A DNA stretch of 42,365 bases from Nocardia abscessus NBRC 100374 (GTDB taxonomy: Bacteria > Actinomycetota > Actinomycetes > Mycobacteriales > Mycobacteriaceae), in contig NZ_BAFP01000263.1 of the NCBI RefSeq assembly GCF_000308455.1, positions 1 through 42,365 of the forward strand. The letters are read 5' to 3'. The translations under genes and the position numbers were made by a program. Shown one piece after another: positions 16,259 through 23,804 of the stretch (position 1 is the first letter of the stretch; the number at the start of each line of letters is the position of its first letter). The notes beneath the pieces were generated by a model that had not been told where the DNA came from, did no database searches, and worked only from the letters and a program-made list of their open reading frames with translations.

Positions 16259-17039
16259 CATCTACACCCGAACCCTTGTCGACAACCGTCGCTCGTTGAT
16301 CGCCTGGTCGGTCGGCACGGCCGCGGTCGGTCTGATGTACGCCGGGTTCTACCCCCAAGTGTCCGCAGGCGGTATGGCCGACGCGGTGAGCAGCTACCCC
16401 GAGGCGATGCGCGAGGCATTGCGGTTGAACGACATGAACTCCGCCGCAGGATATCTCGGCTCCAGCGTGTTCGGCCTGCTGCTGCCGCTGCTGGCGATGT
16501 TCTTCGGAGTGACCTTCGGAGCCCGCGCGATCGCAGGGGATGAGGAATCCGGGTATCTGGATCTGCTGCTGGCGTATCCGGTCAGCCGCACCGCGCTGGC
16601 GCTGCAACGATTCGCCGCCGTGGCCACCGGTGCCGTGGCGATCGGGGTAGTGGTCTTGCTGGGGATGGTGGGGATTCGCTCGTCGGCTGATCTCGATTCC
16701 ATCAGCATCGGTGAGTTCGCGGCCCAAAGCCTGAACCTGACGCTGCTGGCGGTCGTCTTCGGCGCTTTGGCCATAGGGGTCGGCGCAGCGACCGGAAGAC
16801 GCGGCCCGGTTCTGGCCGGGACCGCGGGTATCGGAGTGCTGGCCTACGCCGCCAACAGCCTCGCCGGTGTCATCGGCGCCGACTGGCTGAAGTATCTCTC
16901 ACCGTTCCACTACTACATCGGCGGAGAACCGCTGCGCAACGGGATGCAATGGACCGACGCCGCCGTCCTCGTCGTGATCTCGGTGGTCCTGGTTGTCTGC
17001 GGGCTTGCTCGCTTCAACCACCGCGACCTGACCAACTGA
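16248..17039 (+). CDS. ABC-2 type exporter, permease subunit
   Basis: A 263-aa integral membrane protein with about six hydrophobic segments. It starts with a cytoplasmic IYTRTLVDNRRSLIAWSVG stretch and has a long loop after the first membrane span, as in ABC-2 permeases. The motif GDEESGYLDLLLAYPVSR after the second/third span is the hallmark of this family (ARxxAGDEExGxLDLLLAxPVSR). The ATG at 16248 overlaps the ATPase gene by 11 bp, giving translational coupling. Together they form a homodimeric or one-to-one exporter for a hydrophobic compound, drug or lipid; the substrate is unknown. Confidence 0.9.
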   Translation: MLPDIYTRTLVDNRRSLIAWSVGTAAVGLMYAGFYPQVSAGGMADAVSSYPEAMREALRLNDMNSAAGYLGSSVFGLLLPLLAMFFGVTFGARAIAGDEESGYLDLLLAYPVSRTALALQRFAAVATGAVAIGVVVLLGMVGIRSSADLDSISIGEFAAQSLNLTLLAVVFGALAIGVGAATGRRGPVLAGTAGIGVLAYAANSLAGVIGADWLKYLSPFHYYIGGEPLRNGMQWTDAAVLVVISVVLVVCGLARFNHRDLTN

Positions 17040-17481
17040 CCACGCGCGGGGCGCCACCACACGTGGCGCGGTCTTCCCGTTGTCACGCCCACGGTCGGCC
17101 CTTGGGTGTGCTGACCTGGCTGAACCTGGCCGGCGTAGTCGAACCGACACGTGCGTCGACCACGCTGGCAGCGGTCGCGCGCCGATCGCCGAACGGAGCG
17201 GTCGCGAGTGAGGACGAGCTGGCGGGGACGCGGCGACCGGAGTGTAGCTTCGGCCCGACCTGGACGCGGTCGTCTCCGTCGACGGAACCGGACGCATGAG
17301 CGGCCTGGTCACGGCGGCGTATCTCGCCCTAACCTGCACCGCTCCTCGGCCCAGGTGTTGTTTCGCAACCGCACGAACGCCGGTCACTGGAGGTTTGTGG
17401 ACGCCGCTTGCGGTGTTCGTGCGTATCCCGGTGGACAAAGGGTAGGCGGTATATGCATCTACTTCGATGAATGGAGGCGTC
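17040..17481. other. Intergenic stretch of about 440 bp, no supported gene
   Basis: No frame shows a domain or a good start. The sequence just before 17482 supplies a ribosome binding site for the membrane protein. No obvious terminator hairpin follows the exporter genes. Confidence 0.4.
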
Positions 17482-18126
17482 ATGAGGGACGTCGACGACA
17501 ATGTTTCTGCAGGCCGCGGTCGTCCGCTTCGGATTCCGCGTAGCCGGGGAGCTCTCGGCGGGCTCGCGGTGCTGCTCCTGGGCGTCTGGGGCGCGCTGAT
17601 CCCGTTCGTCGGGCCGTACTTCGACTTCGCGTTCACTCCGGACGAGCCATGGGTGTGGACGGCGGCGCGTGGGTGGCTCCAGGTATTGCCTGGCGTCGCC
17701 GCGATCATCGGTGGATTGCTCATGTTGGCAAGCCGCAACCGGCTCGTGGCGAGCTTCGGTGGGTGGCTGGCAGTGGCTGCGGGCATGTGGTTCGTGATCG
17801 GGCCGCTGCTGGCGGACCCACTGGGGATCGGGGATGTCGGGGAACCCGTCGCTACGTCCGACCTGAAGCGTGCCGTGCTGCAGCTGACCTACTTCTATGG
17901 TCTCGGTGCGCTGATCCTGTTCTTCGCCGCGGCCTCGCTCGGCCGATTGTCAGTGCGCAGCGCACGCGATATCGCCTTCGCGCGACGCGAGCTCGATGCC
18001 CAAGCCGCCGCCGGAGCAGACAGTCAGCGCCGAATAGCCGACACACCAGGCCCTGTGGAACCCGGCTCCCGGGCCGATTCCGTAGCGGGTCCACGGCCGA
18101 ACAAGCCCGGTCTGCACCGCGGGTGA
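17482..18126 (+). CDS. Actinobacterial membrane protein of unknown function
   Basis: A 214-aa protein with about four transmembrane segments: LGGLAVLLLGVWGALIPFVG, then WLQVLPGVAAIIGGLLMLA, LAVAAGMWFVIGPLLA and LTYFYGLGALILFFAAASL. It has a short charged N-terminus and a hydrophilic, probably disordered tail of about 55 residues rich in Ala, Pro, Arg and Gly. Proteins of this layout, with FVGPYFDFAFTPD between the first two spans, occur in mycobacteria and nocardiae and have no assigned function. I chose ATG 17482 because GGAGG lies 5 nt upstream; an ATG at 17467 precedes the ribosome binding site itself. It stands alone between an exporter and terD. Confidence 0.75.
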   Translation: MRDVDDNVSAGRGRPLRIPRSRGALGGLAVLLLGVWGALIPFVGPYFDFAFTPDEPWVWTAARGWLQVLPGVAAIIGGLLMLASRNRLVASFGGWLAVAAGMWFVIGPLLADPLGIGDVGEPVATSDLKRAVLQLTYFYGLGALILFFAAASLGRLSVRSARDIAFARRELDAQAAAGADSQRRIADTPGPVEPGSRADSVAGPRPNKPGLHRG

Positions 18127-18290
18127 ACAACCCGTTCTCGGCGGCGTGCCCCGTAGACGGCGGGCGGGCTCTGTTCACCTCCCACACCGTGTGGTGTATG
18201 TCGATGTCGATCGCTTGATTCCTGTGTAGCCGGATCATCGGAGGCAGCCGAATGTGGAAAGCTCGACTGCGCTGCGGGTCAGCTATCCGA

Positions 18291-18833
18291 TCAGGTCAGG
18301 AATCGGGTCATGTGCGGGATCGCCTCGACCGGATGTTGTGCGCTGATGGCCTCGCCGATCGGCTCGAAACGCCACATTCCCCCAGGCCGGGACACTTTGC
18401 CCATCACCAGGCCGGTGTGGGAAGCGTCTGCGCCGAGGTCGTAACGAGAGATCTCGGTGCCGGAGGCGCTGTCGACCACACGGCAGAACGCGTTGTCGAT
18501 CTGGTCGAAGCTTTGGCCGGTATAGGAGGTGACGAGAAAAACGATGGTGGTGATCTGCGGCGGTATCCGGGTCAGGTCGATCGTGATCACCTCGTTGTCG
18601 CCTTTGCCTTCCCCAGTAGTGCTGTCCCCGAGGTGGCGCACCGAGCCGTCTCGCGAGCTGAGCTGCTGGTGGTAGACGACATCGGTGATGTGGTCCTCGG
18701 CGAACAGCAATGCCGAAGCGTTCAGATCGATGTCCTTGGCGTCGGAGCCGAACCAATTGCGCCGCACCGGATCCCATCCCAATGCCATGCGAAGATGCTC
18801 GAGCCGCATCCTGTTGTGATCACTCGACGTCAT
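18291..18833 (-). CDS. TerD-family protein
   Basis: A 180-aa protein of the TerD/CABP1 beta-sandwich family (calcium-binding, associated with tellurite resistance and general stress). Family landmarks occur in order: MALGWDP, KDIDLNASALLF (the acidic Ca-binding loop), DGSVRHLGDSTTGEGKGDNE (second loop), IVFLVTSYTGQSFDQI, NAFCRVVDSASGTEISRYDL and GGMWRFEPIGE. The usual start, a short strand with LxKGxN before LGWD, is shortened here, and the C-terminus ends in PHMTRFLT rather than the common form. ATG 18833 has GAAGGAAG about 7 nt ahead. The gene is divergent from nhaA. A conserved leader element lies about 340 nt upstream on its strand. Confidence 0.85.
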   Translation of the reverse strand: MTSSDHNRMRLEHLRMALGWDPVRRNWFGSDAKDIDLNASALLFAEDHITDVVYHQQLSSRDGSVRHLGDSTTGEGKGDNEVITIDLTRIPPQITTIVFLVTSYTGQSFDQIDNAFCRVVDSASGTEISRYDLGADASHTGLVMGKVSRPGGMWRFEPIGEAISAQHPVEAIPHMTRFLT

Positions 18834-19174
18834 GAGCTGGCTTCCTTCGGGTGTGGCGGGACGGGTGTCGAGTTCCGGTCCGGCAACCCGGTGGCGTGGC
18901 AGACGGTTGGGACCGAAGGCATTGTGGCTGTGGGGTACTGAGCGGTCCAGGCGTCGGGCGACAGCGCGAGCGGCGAGCGCAGGTGGGCGATTGCCCATGC
19001 GGTGTGGCCGCGACGGCTTGCACGTGAGGTCCCAGAACACGATCGGTGTCCCTGGCCGCGCCGAAGGAGGACTCCTCGCTTCCGCGAGCGCAGACGGCTG
19101 TCGTATCCAGCTGTTCGGTGTGCGCACCGCGGGCTCCTGACCGTCGGAAGACCCGACCCGTGGTCAGGGTCGAG

Positions 19175-19218
19175 TTGCCGACCAGACTTCCCGGCGCACC
19201 ACTGGTAAAGATGCCGTA
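19175..19218 (-). promoter_or_regulatory. Conserved leader element, copy A (toward terD)
   Basis: Read on the minus strand it starts TACGGCATCTTTAC and ends with the 24-nt block at 19200-19177 whose core is GCCGGGAAGTCTGGTCGGC. That block is identical in copy C (22821-22844). The upstream CATCTT could be the -10 box of a promoter, in which case the block would form the 5' end of the transcript. Confidence 0.6.
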
Positions 19219-19295
19219 AACCCGCGCTCGAGGCAAATGCCCACGCGCGCCCACGGTGTCCGTGTGGTCGGTTGGTTTGCGTCTGCGGGTGTCTA

Positions 19296-19339
19296 TACGG
19301 CATGTTTACAGTCGGAGTGCCGGGAAGTCTGGTCGGCAA
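19296..19339 (+). promoter_or_regulatory. Conserved leader element, copy B (toward nhaA)
   Basis: It matches copy A over about 44 nt, starting TACGGCATGTTTAC and ending with the core GCCGGGAAGTCTGGTCGGC plus AA. The 24-nt block differs from copies A and C at two positions. CTGGTC in the block can pair with GACCAG at about 19368-19373, enclosing a GGCCCG/CGGGCC stem. Confidence 0.6.
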
Positions 19340-19651
19340 ACCCGGCCCGGGATGCGGGTTCGGGCCTGACCAGTGATGGGCGCACATCATGCCGAATCCA
19401 GCATTAGCCATACGGCACAGAACCTCGCACCCCAAGGCAGTCCGCCGAGTTTTCCGGCTGCGGCCCGCCCGCGACAGGGCACACATCTGTGCTGCCCGCG
19501 GTCCTGCATTCGCCGATCTCGGCGCGCTAGGCCCGCTCCGCCGGCGTGGTGGGCTCCCGTCACTGAACTCGCTGACCGGAGCCGAAGGGTCGCCGAGCGC
19601 GGAGCGACACGGACCCGCCGCCGCAGGCATCCACGAAAGGCGAACTTCGAA

Positions 19652-20959
19652 GTGACCGACCCCGAGTCCCGACTACGGTTGTTTGCGCGTGGTTCTTGGC
19701 CTGAGACGCGGCGGGTCGCTGCGATCTTGCGGACTGAGACCGCTGGTGGTGTTCTGTTGATCGTGGCCGCGGCTGTCGGCTTGGTCTGGGCCAATACGCC
19801 GTGGTCGGGCGCGTACGAGAGGCTGCGCGACTTTCAGCTCGGTCCCGAGAGTCTGCATTTGCATCTTCCGTTGGAAGTGTGGGCGGCTGATGGGTTGCTC
19901 GCGGTGTTCTTCTTTGTGGTCGGACTGGAGCTGAAACGCGAATTCGTGGCTGGTGACTTGCGGGATCCGCGCCGCGCCGCACTTCCAGTCGTGGCCGCTG
20001 TCGGAGGAATGGCCGGCCCCGCCCTGATCTTCATCGCGTTCAATCTGGGCAACGACGGCGCGGTGAACGGGTGGGCGATTCCCACCGCTACCGATATCGC
20101 GTTCGCCCTCGCTGTCCTCGCGGTCGTCAGCTCGCATCTGCCGACGGCGTTACGGACCTTCCTGCTCACCCTCGCGGTGGTCGATGATCTGCTCGCGGTG
20201 ACCGTGATCGCGATCTTCTACACCGACGAACTACACCTGCCCTACCTCGGGCTCGCGGCCATCCCACTGGTCGCGTTCGCCGCCGCGGTGCAACGCAGAA
20301 TCCGCTCATTCTGGATTCTGGTGCCACTTGCCTTGCTCACCTGGTGGCTGGTCCACCAGTCCGGCGTCCACGCCACCGTCGCCGGGGTACTGCTCGGCTT
20401 CACCGTTCCGGTGCTCCACAAATTCCACGACGACGATCCGCGCAACCCGGCACGCCGAGGCCTCGCCGAGCAGTTCGAGCATCGCCTGCGACCGATCTCC
20501 GCCGCTGTCGCGGTGCCGGTGTTCGCGTTCCTGGCCGCGGGGGTCACCATTGGGGGGCTGAGCGGGCTGGTCGAATCTCTCAGCGACCGGGTCACACTCG
20601 GTATCGCCGTCGGGCTCGTATGCGGGAAAGCGGTCGCCATCCTGGCGACCACTTATCTGACCGCGAAGCTCACCCGCGCCGAACTCGATACCGACCTGCG
20701 CTGGATCGACGTGGCCGGGGTCGCGCTGCTGGGAGGTATCGGATTCACCGTGTCGCTGCTCATCGGCGAACTCGCCTTCTCAGGCGACCCGTCGCGGGAG
20801 GATCACGTCCGTATCGGGGTACTCATCGGCACTCTCACCGCCGCACTCCTGGCGGCGGTGGTGTTGCGGCTGCGCAACCGGACCTACCGGCGCATCGCCG
20901 AAGCAGAAACCCGCGACGACGACAACGACGGAATACCCGACGTCTACCAGCACCACTGA
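19652..20959 (+). CDS. nhaA: Na+/H+ antiporter NhaA
   Basis: A 435-aa cytoplasmic-membrane antiporter that exchanges Na+ or Li+ for protons in pH and salt homeostasis. About 11-12 membrane segments are visible. Diagnostic motifs are FFFVVGLELKREF (86-98), PTATDIAFALAVLA (144-157, with Asp148 of the family's unwound TM4 region) and the adjacent aspartates of VVDDLLA (Asp178, Asp179), which match the ion-binding Asp163/Asp164 of E. coli NhaA. GGIGFTVSLLIGELAF marks the C-terminal part. The tail DDDNDGIPDVYQHH is acidic and unusual. The frame is open far upstream, but the GTG at 19652, preceded by GAAAGG, gives the family's normal N-terminus. A long leader with a conserved element at 19296-19339 suggests RNA-level or ion-responsive control. 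Confidence 0.92.
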   Translation: MTDPESRLRLFARGSWPETRRVAAILRTETAGGVLLIVAAAVGLVWANTPWSGAYERLRDFQLGPESLHLHLPLEVWAADGLLAVFFFVVGLELKREFVAGDLRDPRRAALPVVAAVGGMAGPALIFIAFNLGNDGAVNGWAIPTATDIAFALAVLAVVSSHLPTALRTFLLTLAVVDDLLAVTVIAIFYTDELHLPYLGLAAIPLVAFAAAVQRRIRSFWILVPLALLTWWLVHQSGVHATVAGVLLGFTVPVLHKFHDDDPRNPARRGLAEQFEHRLRPISAAVAVPVFAFLAAGVTIGGLSGLVESLSDRVTLGIAVGLVCGKAVAILATTYLTAKLTRAELDTDLRWIDVAGVALLGGIGFTVSLLIGELAFSGDPSREDHVRIGVLIGTLTAALLAAVVLRLRNRTYRRIAEAETRDDDNDGIPDVYQHH

Positions 20960-20997
20960 TAGCGGTGGGAGGGATAGCTTACTGCGGCGATGCTCGC

Positions 20998-21024
20998 ATC
21001 GGTGATCGGTGATCGGTGATCGGG
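20998..21024. repeat. Short tandem repeat (7-bp unit)
   Basis: The unit ATCGGTG occurs three times in a row, followed by a partial ATCGGG. It lies between nhaA and the convergent DoxX gene. Probably a slippage product with no assigned function. Confidence 0.6.
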
Positions 21025-21166
21025 ACGTTCACTACCCGACATGCTCGCTCGCTCGTTCCAGCGCGCGCCGACCCAGACCGTAGCGGCCGCTGCGAGGTCA
21101 TGTGGCTTCTCCTTTGTGATGGTTCCCGCACACGAAAGCGCGCGGTCGGTTCGGATCGAAGCCGAG

Positions 21167-21547
21167 TCAGGCGAAGGGCTCGAGGCCGAAACGCCCCCAG
21201 GCCACGAAGACGGCCATGGCCAGGTAGAGCACCTCGGCGACGGCCGTGGCCCACAAACCGCGCCGGATCCGCACGATGATCGCCCCGGCGAACAGCAGCG
21301 CCGTGCCGGTCGCCGCCACCGGCACCAGAATCGGTCCGATGTCGAGCACGGCGGGCAGAATCAACCCCGCCGCACCCAGAAGGTCCACGACCCCAAGAGC
21401 TTTCAGGGCGGCCGGGCTGAAATCCTCGGCCCAGGCGGCATATTTGCCGGCGGCCAGGATCTTCTCTTTGGGGATCACCAGCTTGGCGCTGCTGGCAAGG
21501 AGCACGGCCGCCAGCAACCCGGTGACGATCCACAGAGCGAGGTTCAT
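21167..21547 (-). CDS. DoxX-family membrane protein
   Basis: A 126-aa protein with four transmembrane helices, matching the DoxX/DoxX-like family: NLALWIVTGLLAAVLLASSA, then KYAAWAEDFSPAALKALGVV followed by LLGAAGLILPAVL, and a last helix TAVAEVLYLAMAVFVAWG. The motif LxGxxKL-like SSAKLVIPKEK and the middle DLLGAAGLI are typical of the DoxX_2-type members. Such proteins are linked to redox and thiosulfate or oxidative-stress functions in actinobacteria. ATG 21547 has GGAGG 6 nt upstream; longer readings are chance extensions. It is divergent from an ECF41-type sigma factor gene, and genes next to such sigma factors are commonly their targets. Confidence 0.85.
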   Translation of the reverse strand: MNLALWIVTGLLAAVLLASSAKLVIPKEKILAAGKYAAWAEDFSPAALKALGVVDLLGAAGLILPAVLDIGPILVPVAATGTALLFAGAIIVRIRRGLWATAVAEVLYLAMAVFVAWGRFGLEPFA

Positions 21548-21622
21548 GATTGACTGCCTCCAGTATTCGTGTCGGAATGGCTTGCTGCTTCTCTGACGGG
21601 CGACGGCGAGGAAACCAGACAG

Positions 21623-22486
21623 ATGAACGGAAACGAATTGCTCGCGACACGCTTCGAGGAGCATCGGAGCCATCTGCGGGCGGTGGCCTACCGGATGCTG
21701 GGGTCGCTCAGCGAGGCCGACGACGCCCTCCAGGTGGCCTGGCTCAAGGCCGCCGGGACCGACACCGGTGGCGTCGAGAATCTGGCCGGATGGCTGACGA
21801 CCGTGGTGAGCCGGGTGTGCCTGGACATGCTCAGGTCCCGCGAATCGCGCCGCGAGGACTCTCTCGACGAACACGGCGCAGGTCTCGCGACGAGCCTTCG
21901 GACCGATCCCGAGGAGGAGGCTCTACTCGCGGACTCTGTCGGCTTGGCGCTGCTGGTGGTCTTGGACAAGCTCTCGCCGACCGAACGGATCGCCTTCGTC
22001 CTGCACGACCTGTTCGCCGTGTCGTTCGCCGACATCGCGCCGATCGTCGATCGCAGCCCTGAGACGACGCAGCGGATCGCCAGCCGGGCGCGTGGACGGG
22101 TGCGGGGCAACTCAGGTGCGGGCAGCGACGACCGGATACGGCAATACCGCGCCGTCGAGGTGTTCCTGCGGGCCGCGCAAAACGGCGAGTTCGAGGCGCT
22201 GCTGGCGATGCTCGACCCGGACGCGACCTATCGCACGGACGAGGCCGCACGCCTGCTGGGAGCGGGGACCGACTTCGATGGTGGCCGAGTCCTGGCCGAA
22301 AACTTCTGCGGAAAGGCGCAGGTTGCTCGCGCGATCATGCTCGACGGCGAGCCTGGCCTGGTGCTGGCCCCGCAAGGCACACTGATGCTGGTGATGACCA
22401 TCCGATTCGCGGGCGACCGCATCGCCGGGATCGACGCGGTCGCGGACGAGGACCGATTGTCGAAAATGGAACTCACGGCGCCATAG
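21623..22486 (+). CDS. ECF41-type (SigJ-like) RNA polymerase sigma factor
   Basis: A 287-aa ECF sigma factor. Region 2 spans about 10-75 (HLRAVAYRMLGSLSEADDAL, then WLTTVVSRVCLDMLRSR). Region 4 spans about 105-157 (LSPTERIAFVLHDLFAVSFA followed by a SPETTQRIASRAR helix-turn-helix). The last ~110 residues form a SnoaL-like domain that in ECF41 replaces an anti-sigma factor and modulates activity. The family motif DGG is at 219-221, and the C-terminal ADEDRL at 274-279 corresponds to the NPDKL-type regulatory motif. ECF41 genes usually neighbour a carboxymuconolactone decarboxylase, oxidoreductase or epimerase; here the neighbour is DoxX. ATG 21623 has GAGGAAA upstream. No good TGTCACA-type target promoter is visible in the 75-bp divergent region. 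Confidence 0.88.
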   Translation: MNGNELLATRFEEHRSHLRAVAYRMLGSLSEADDALQVAWLKAAGTDTGGVENLAGWLTTVVSRVCLDMLRSRESRREDSLDEHGAGLATSLRTDPEEEALLADSVGLALLVVLDKLSPTERIAFVLHDLFAVSFADIAPIVDRSPETTQRIASRARGRVRGNSGAGSDDRIRQYRAVEVFLRAAQNGEFEALLAMLDPDATYRTDEAARLLGAGTDFDGGRVLAENFCGKAQVARAIMLDGEPGLVLAPQGTLMLVMTIRFAGDRIAGIDAVADEDRLSKMELTAP

Positions 22487-22820
22487 CCCGAGCTCGAACC
22501 TGTCCGAGAGTGGACACCGCCCGCCGCCGAAGTCAGTGCGCCGGACGGGTCAGTCACACTCATGCCGAATTCACTCAACTCGGCATTACCGCGCGTTCGA
22601 CACCGGGTGGGTCACCGGTGAACCGGACCAGACGGGTCAAGGTTCATGGTTCAGCCGGACTTGACAACTGCGCCCCGCGACACCGCCGCGAAACCATCGA
22701 GGATGTAACGGGGGTCTCCGATGCCACACCCGATGGTGCGGTCACCGGCGGTCGCTCTGCACTTCGCGGCCACCGCCGAAAGCCCCCGGCGAGGGCCGCA
22801 GTGGCGTATCTTTCTTCTCA
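22487..22820. other. Intergenic region ahead of the second ABC exporter
   Basis: No supported gene. A TATCTT at 22807-22812 could be a -10 box placing transcription start near the conserved element at 22821. I see no clear -35 match. Confidence 0.35.
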
Positions 22821-22844
22821 GGTGCGCCGGGAAGTCTGGTCGGC
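22821..22844 (+). promoter_or_regulatory. Conserved leader element, copy C (toward the ABC exporter)
   Basis: This 24-nt block is identical to that of copy A near terD (core GCCGGGAAGTCTGGTCGGC) and differs from copy B near nhaA at two bases. It ends 33 nt before the ABC start codon and forms the left arm of a hairpin with 22857-22864. Confidence 0.65.
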
Positions 22845-22880
22845 ATGTTCGTATTCGCCGACCATGGAAGGGCTTCCATG
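22837..22880 (+). promoter_or_regulatory. Hairpins covering the ribosome binding site and start codon
   Basis: Two stems can form in the RNA. TGGTCGGC (22837-22844) pairs exactly with GCCGACCA (22857-22864) around a 12-nt loop. CATGGAAG (22863-22870) pairs exactly with CTTCCATG (22873-22880), burying both the GGAAGGG ribosome binding site and the ATG at 22878. The stems share bases 22863-22864, so they compete at their junction. Confidence 0.55.
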
Positions 22881-23804
22881 TCCACTGCAGCGGCGCTGTC
22901 CGCGCGCGCCATCGATACCCGCGCGGCCGTCTCGATCGAGCATCTGTCCAAACGTTTCGGCCGCACCGTCGCGGTCGACGACCTCACCCTGACCGTCGCT
23001 CCCGGTGAAGTGTTCGGGTTCCTCGGGCCCAACGGGGCGGGGAAGTCGACCACCATCCGGCTGCTTCTCGGCCTGATCCGGCCCACCGCCGGTACGGTGC
23101 GGGTGTTCGGCGTCGACGCCGGCGATGTGCGACGTGCCCACCACCACCTCGCCTACGTGCCCGCCGACGTCGCCCTGTGGCCGTCGTTGACCGGCGCGGA
23201 GACACTGGAGCTGCTCGCCCGGGTAGGCCCGGGCACCGACTTGGACTATCGCGCCGAGCTGATCGACCGCTTCGCCCTCGATGTGGACAAACCCGCCAAG
23301 ACCTACTCGACCGGCAACAGGCAGAAAGTCGCTTTGGTCGCGGCGTTCGCTTCTCGGGCGCGGCTGCTGGTCCTCGACGAGCCGACCAGCGGGCTGGACC
23401 CACTGATGGAACGCGAGTTCCGCCAGTGCGTCGCCGAAGCCCGCGAGCGCGGGCAGACGGTGTTCTTGAGTTCGCACATGCTCGGCGAGGTCGAGGCGTT
23501 GTGCGATCGGGTCGCGATTCTGCGCTCCGGCCGGCTAGTGGAGATCGCGACCCTGGCCGAGCTGCGCCGGCTGCGCCGCACCATTGTGGAAATCGCCTAC
23601 CAGGGCCAGGCGCCGGCAGTGAGCGATGTGGACGGTGTCGAGGCCGTCGAAGCGCTCGACGGGGGCAGGATGCGGTTCACGTTGTCCGGACCCGCGGCAC
23701 CGGCGCTGCGCGCGCTGGCCGCGGCGCAGGTGACAGTGCTGTCCTCGCGCGAGCCCACCCTCGAGGAGATCTTCCTCGACTACTACGGGCAGGCACGGCG
23801 ATGA
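22878..23804 (+). CDS. ABC-2 type exporter, ATP-binding subunit (second system)
   Basis: A 308-aa ATPase of the same group as the one at 15359. Walker A is GPNGAGKS (50-57), the signature is the variant YSTGNRQK (143-150), Walker B is LLVLDEP (163-169) followed by SGLDP, and the switch histidine is in SSH (198-200). The C-terminal regulatory region ends with EEIFLDYYGQ. I place the start at ATG 22878, with GGAAGGG directly upstream; an in-frame ATG at 22845 falls in the loop of the leader hairpin. The stop codon overlaps the permease start (ATGA). Translation may be controlled by the hairpin at 22863-22880. Confidence 0.92.
   Translation: MSTAAALSARAIDTRAAVSIEHLSKRFGRTVAVDDLTLTVAPGEVFGFLGPNGAGKSTTIRLLLGLIRPTAGTVRVFGVDAGDVRRAHHHLAYVPADVALWPSLTGAETLELLARVGPGTDLDYRAELIDRFALDVDKPAKTYSTGNRQKVALVAAFASRARLLVLDEPTSGLDPLMEREFRQCVAEARERGQTVFLSSHMLGEVEALCDRVAILRSGRLVEIATLAELRRLRRTIVEIAYQGQAPAVSDVDGVEAVEALDGGRMRFTLSGPAAPALRALAAAQVTVLSSREPTLEEIFLDYYGQARR

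Larger units (their letters stand above)
18834..19651. other. Long divergent region between terD and nhaA
   Basis: These 818 bp hold two facing-away copies of a conserved element (19175-19218 and 19296-19339) and long presumed 5' untranslated regions of about 340 nt toward terD and 315 nt toward nhaA. Both leaders contain GC-rich inverted repeats after the conserved block, for example CGACCC/GGGTCG on the minus side and GGCCCG/CGGGCC plus CTGGTC/GACCAG on the plus side. I see no gene. Confidence 0.55.

Noticed and set aside
20998..21024. 7-bp tandem repeat as a CRISPR or origin-type iteron
   Set aside because: Only three short units are present, with no spacers, AT-rich zone or replication genes nearby.
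22821..22844. Cobalamin, ykkC/guanidine, yybP-ykoY or c-di-AMP riboswitch assignment for the conserved leader
   Set aside because: The core GCCGGGAAGTCTGGTCGGC has a superficial likeness to parts of these, but the conserved boxes and junctions of each are missing, so no known class is claimed.
23177..23800. Extended start for the permease frame that runs through the ATPase gene
   Set aside because: The ATPase gene occupies this DNA with all its motifs, and the permease has a good coupled ATG at 23801.
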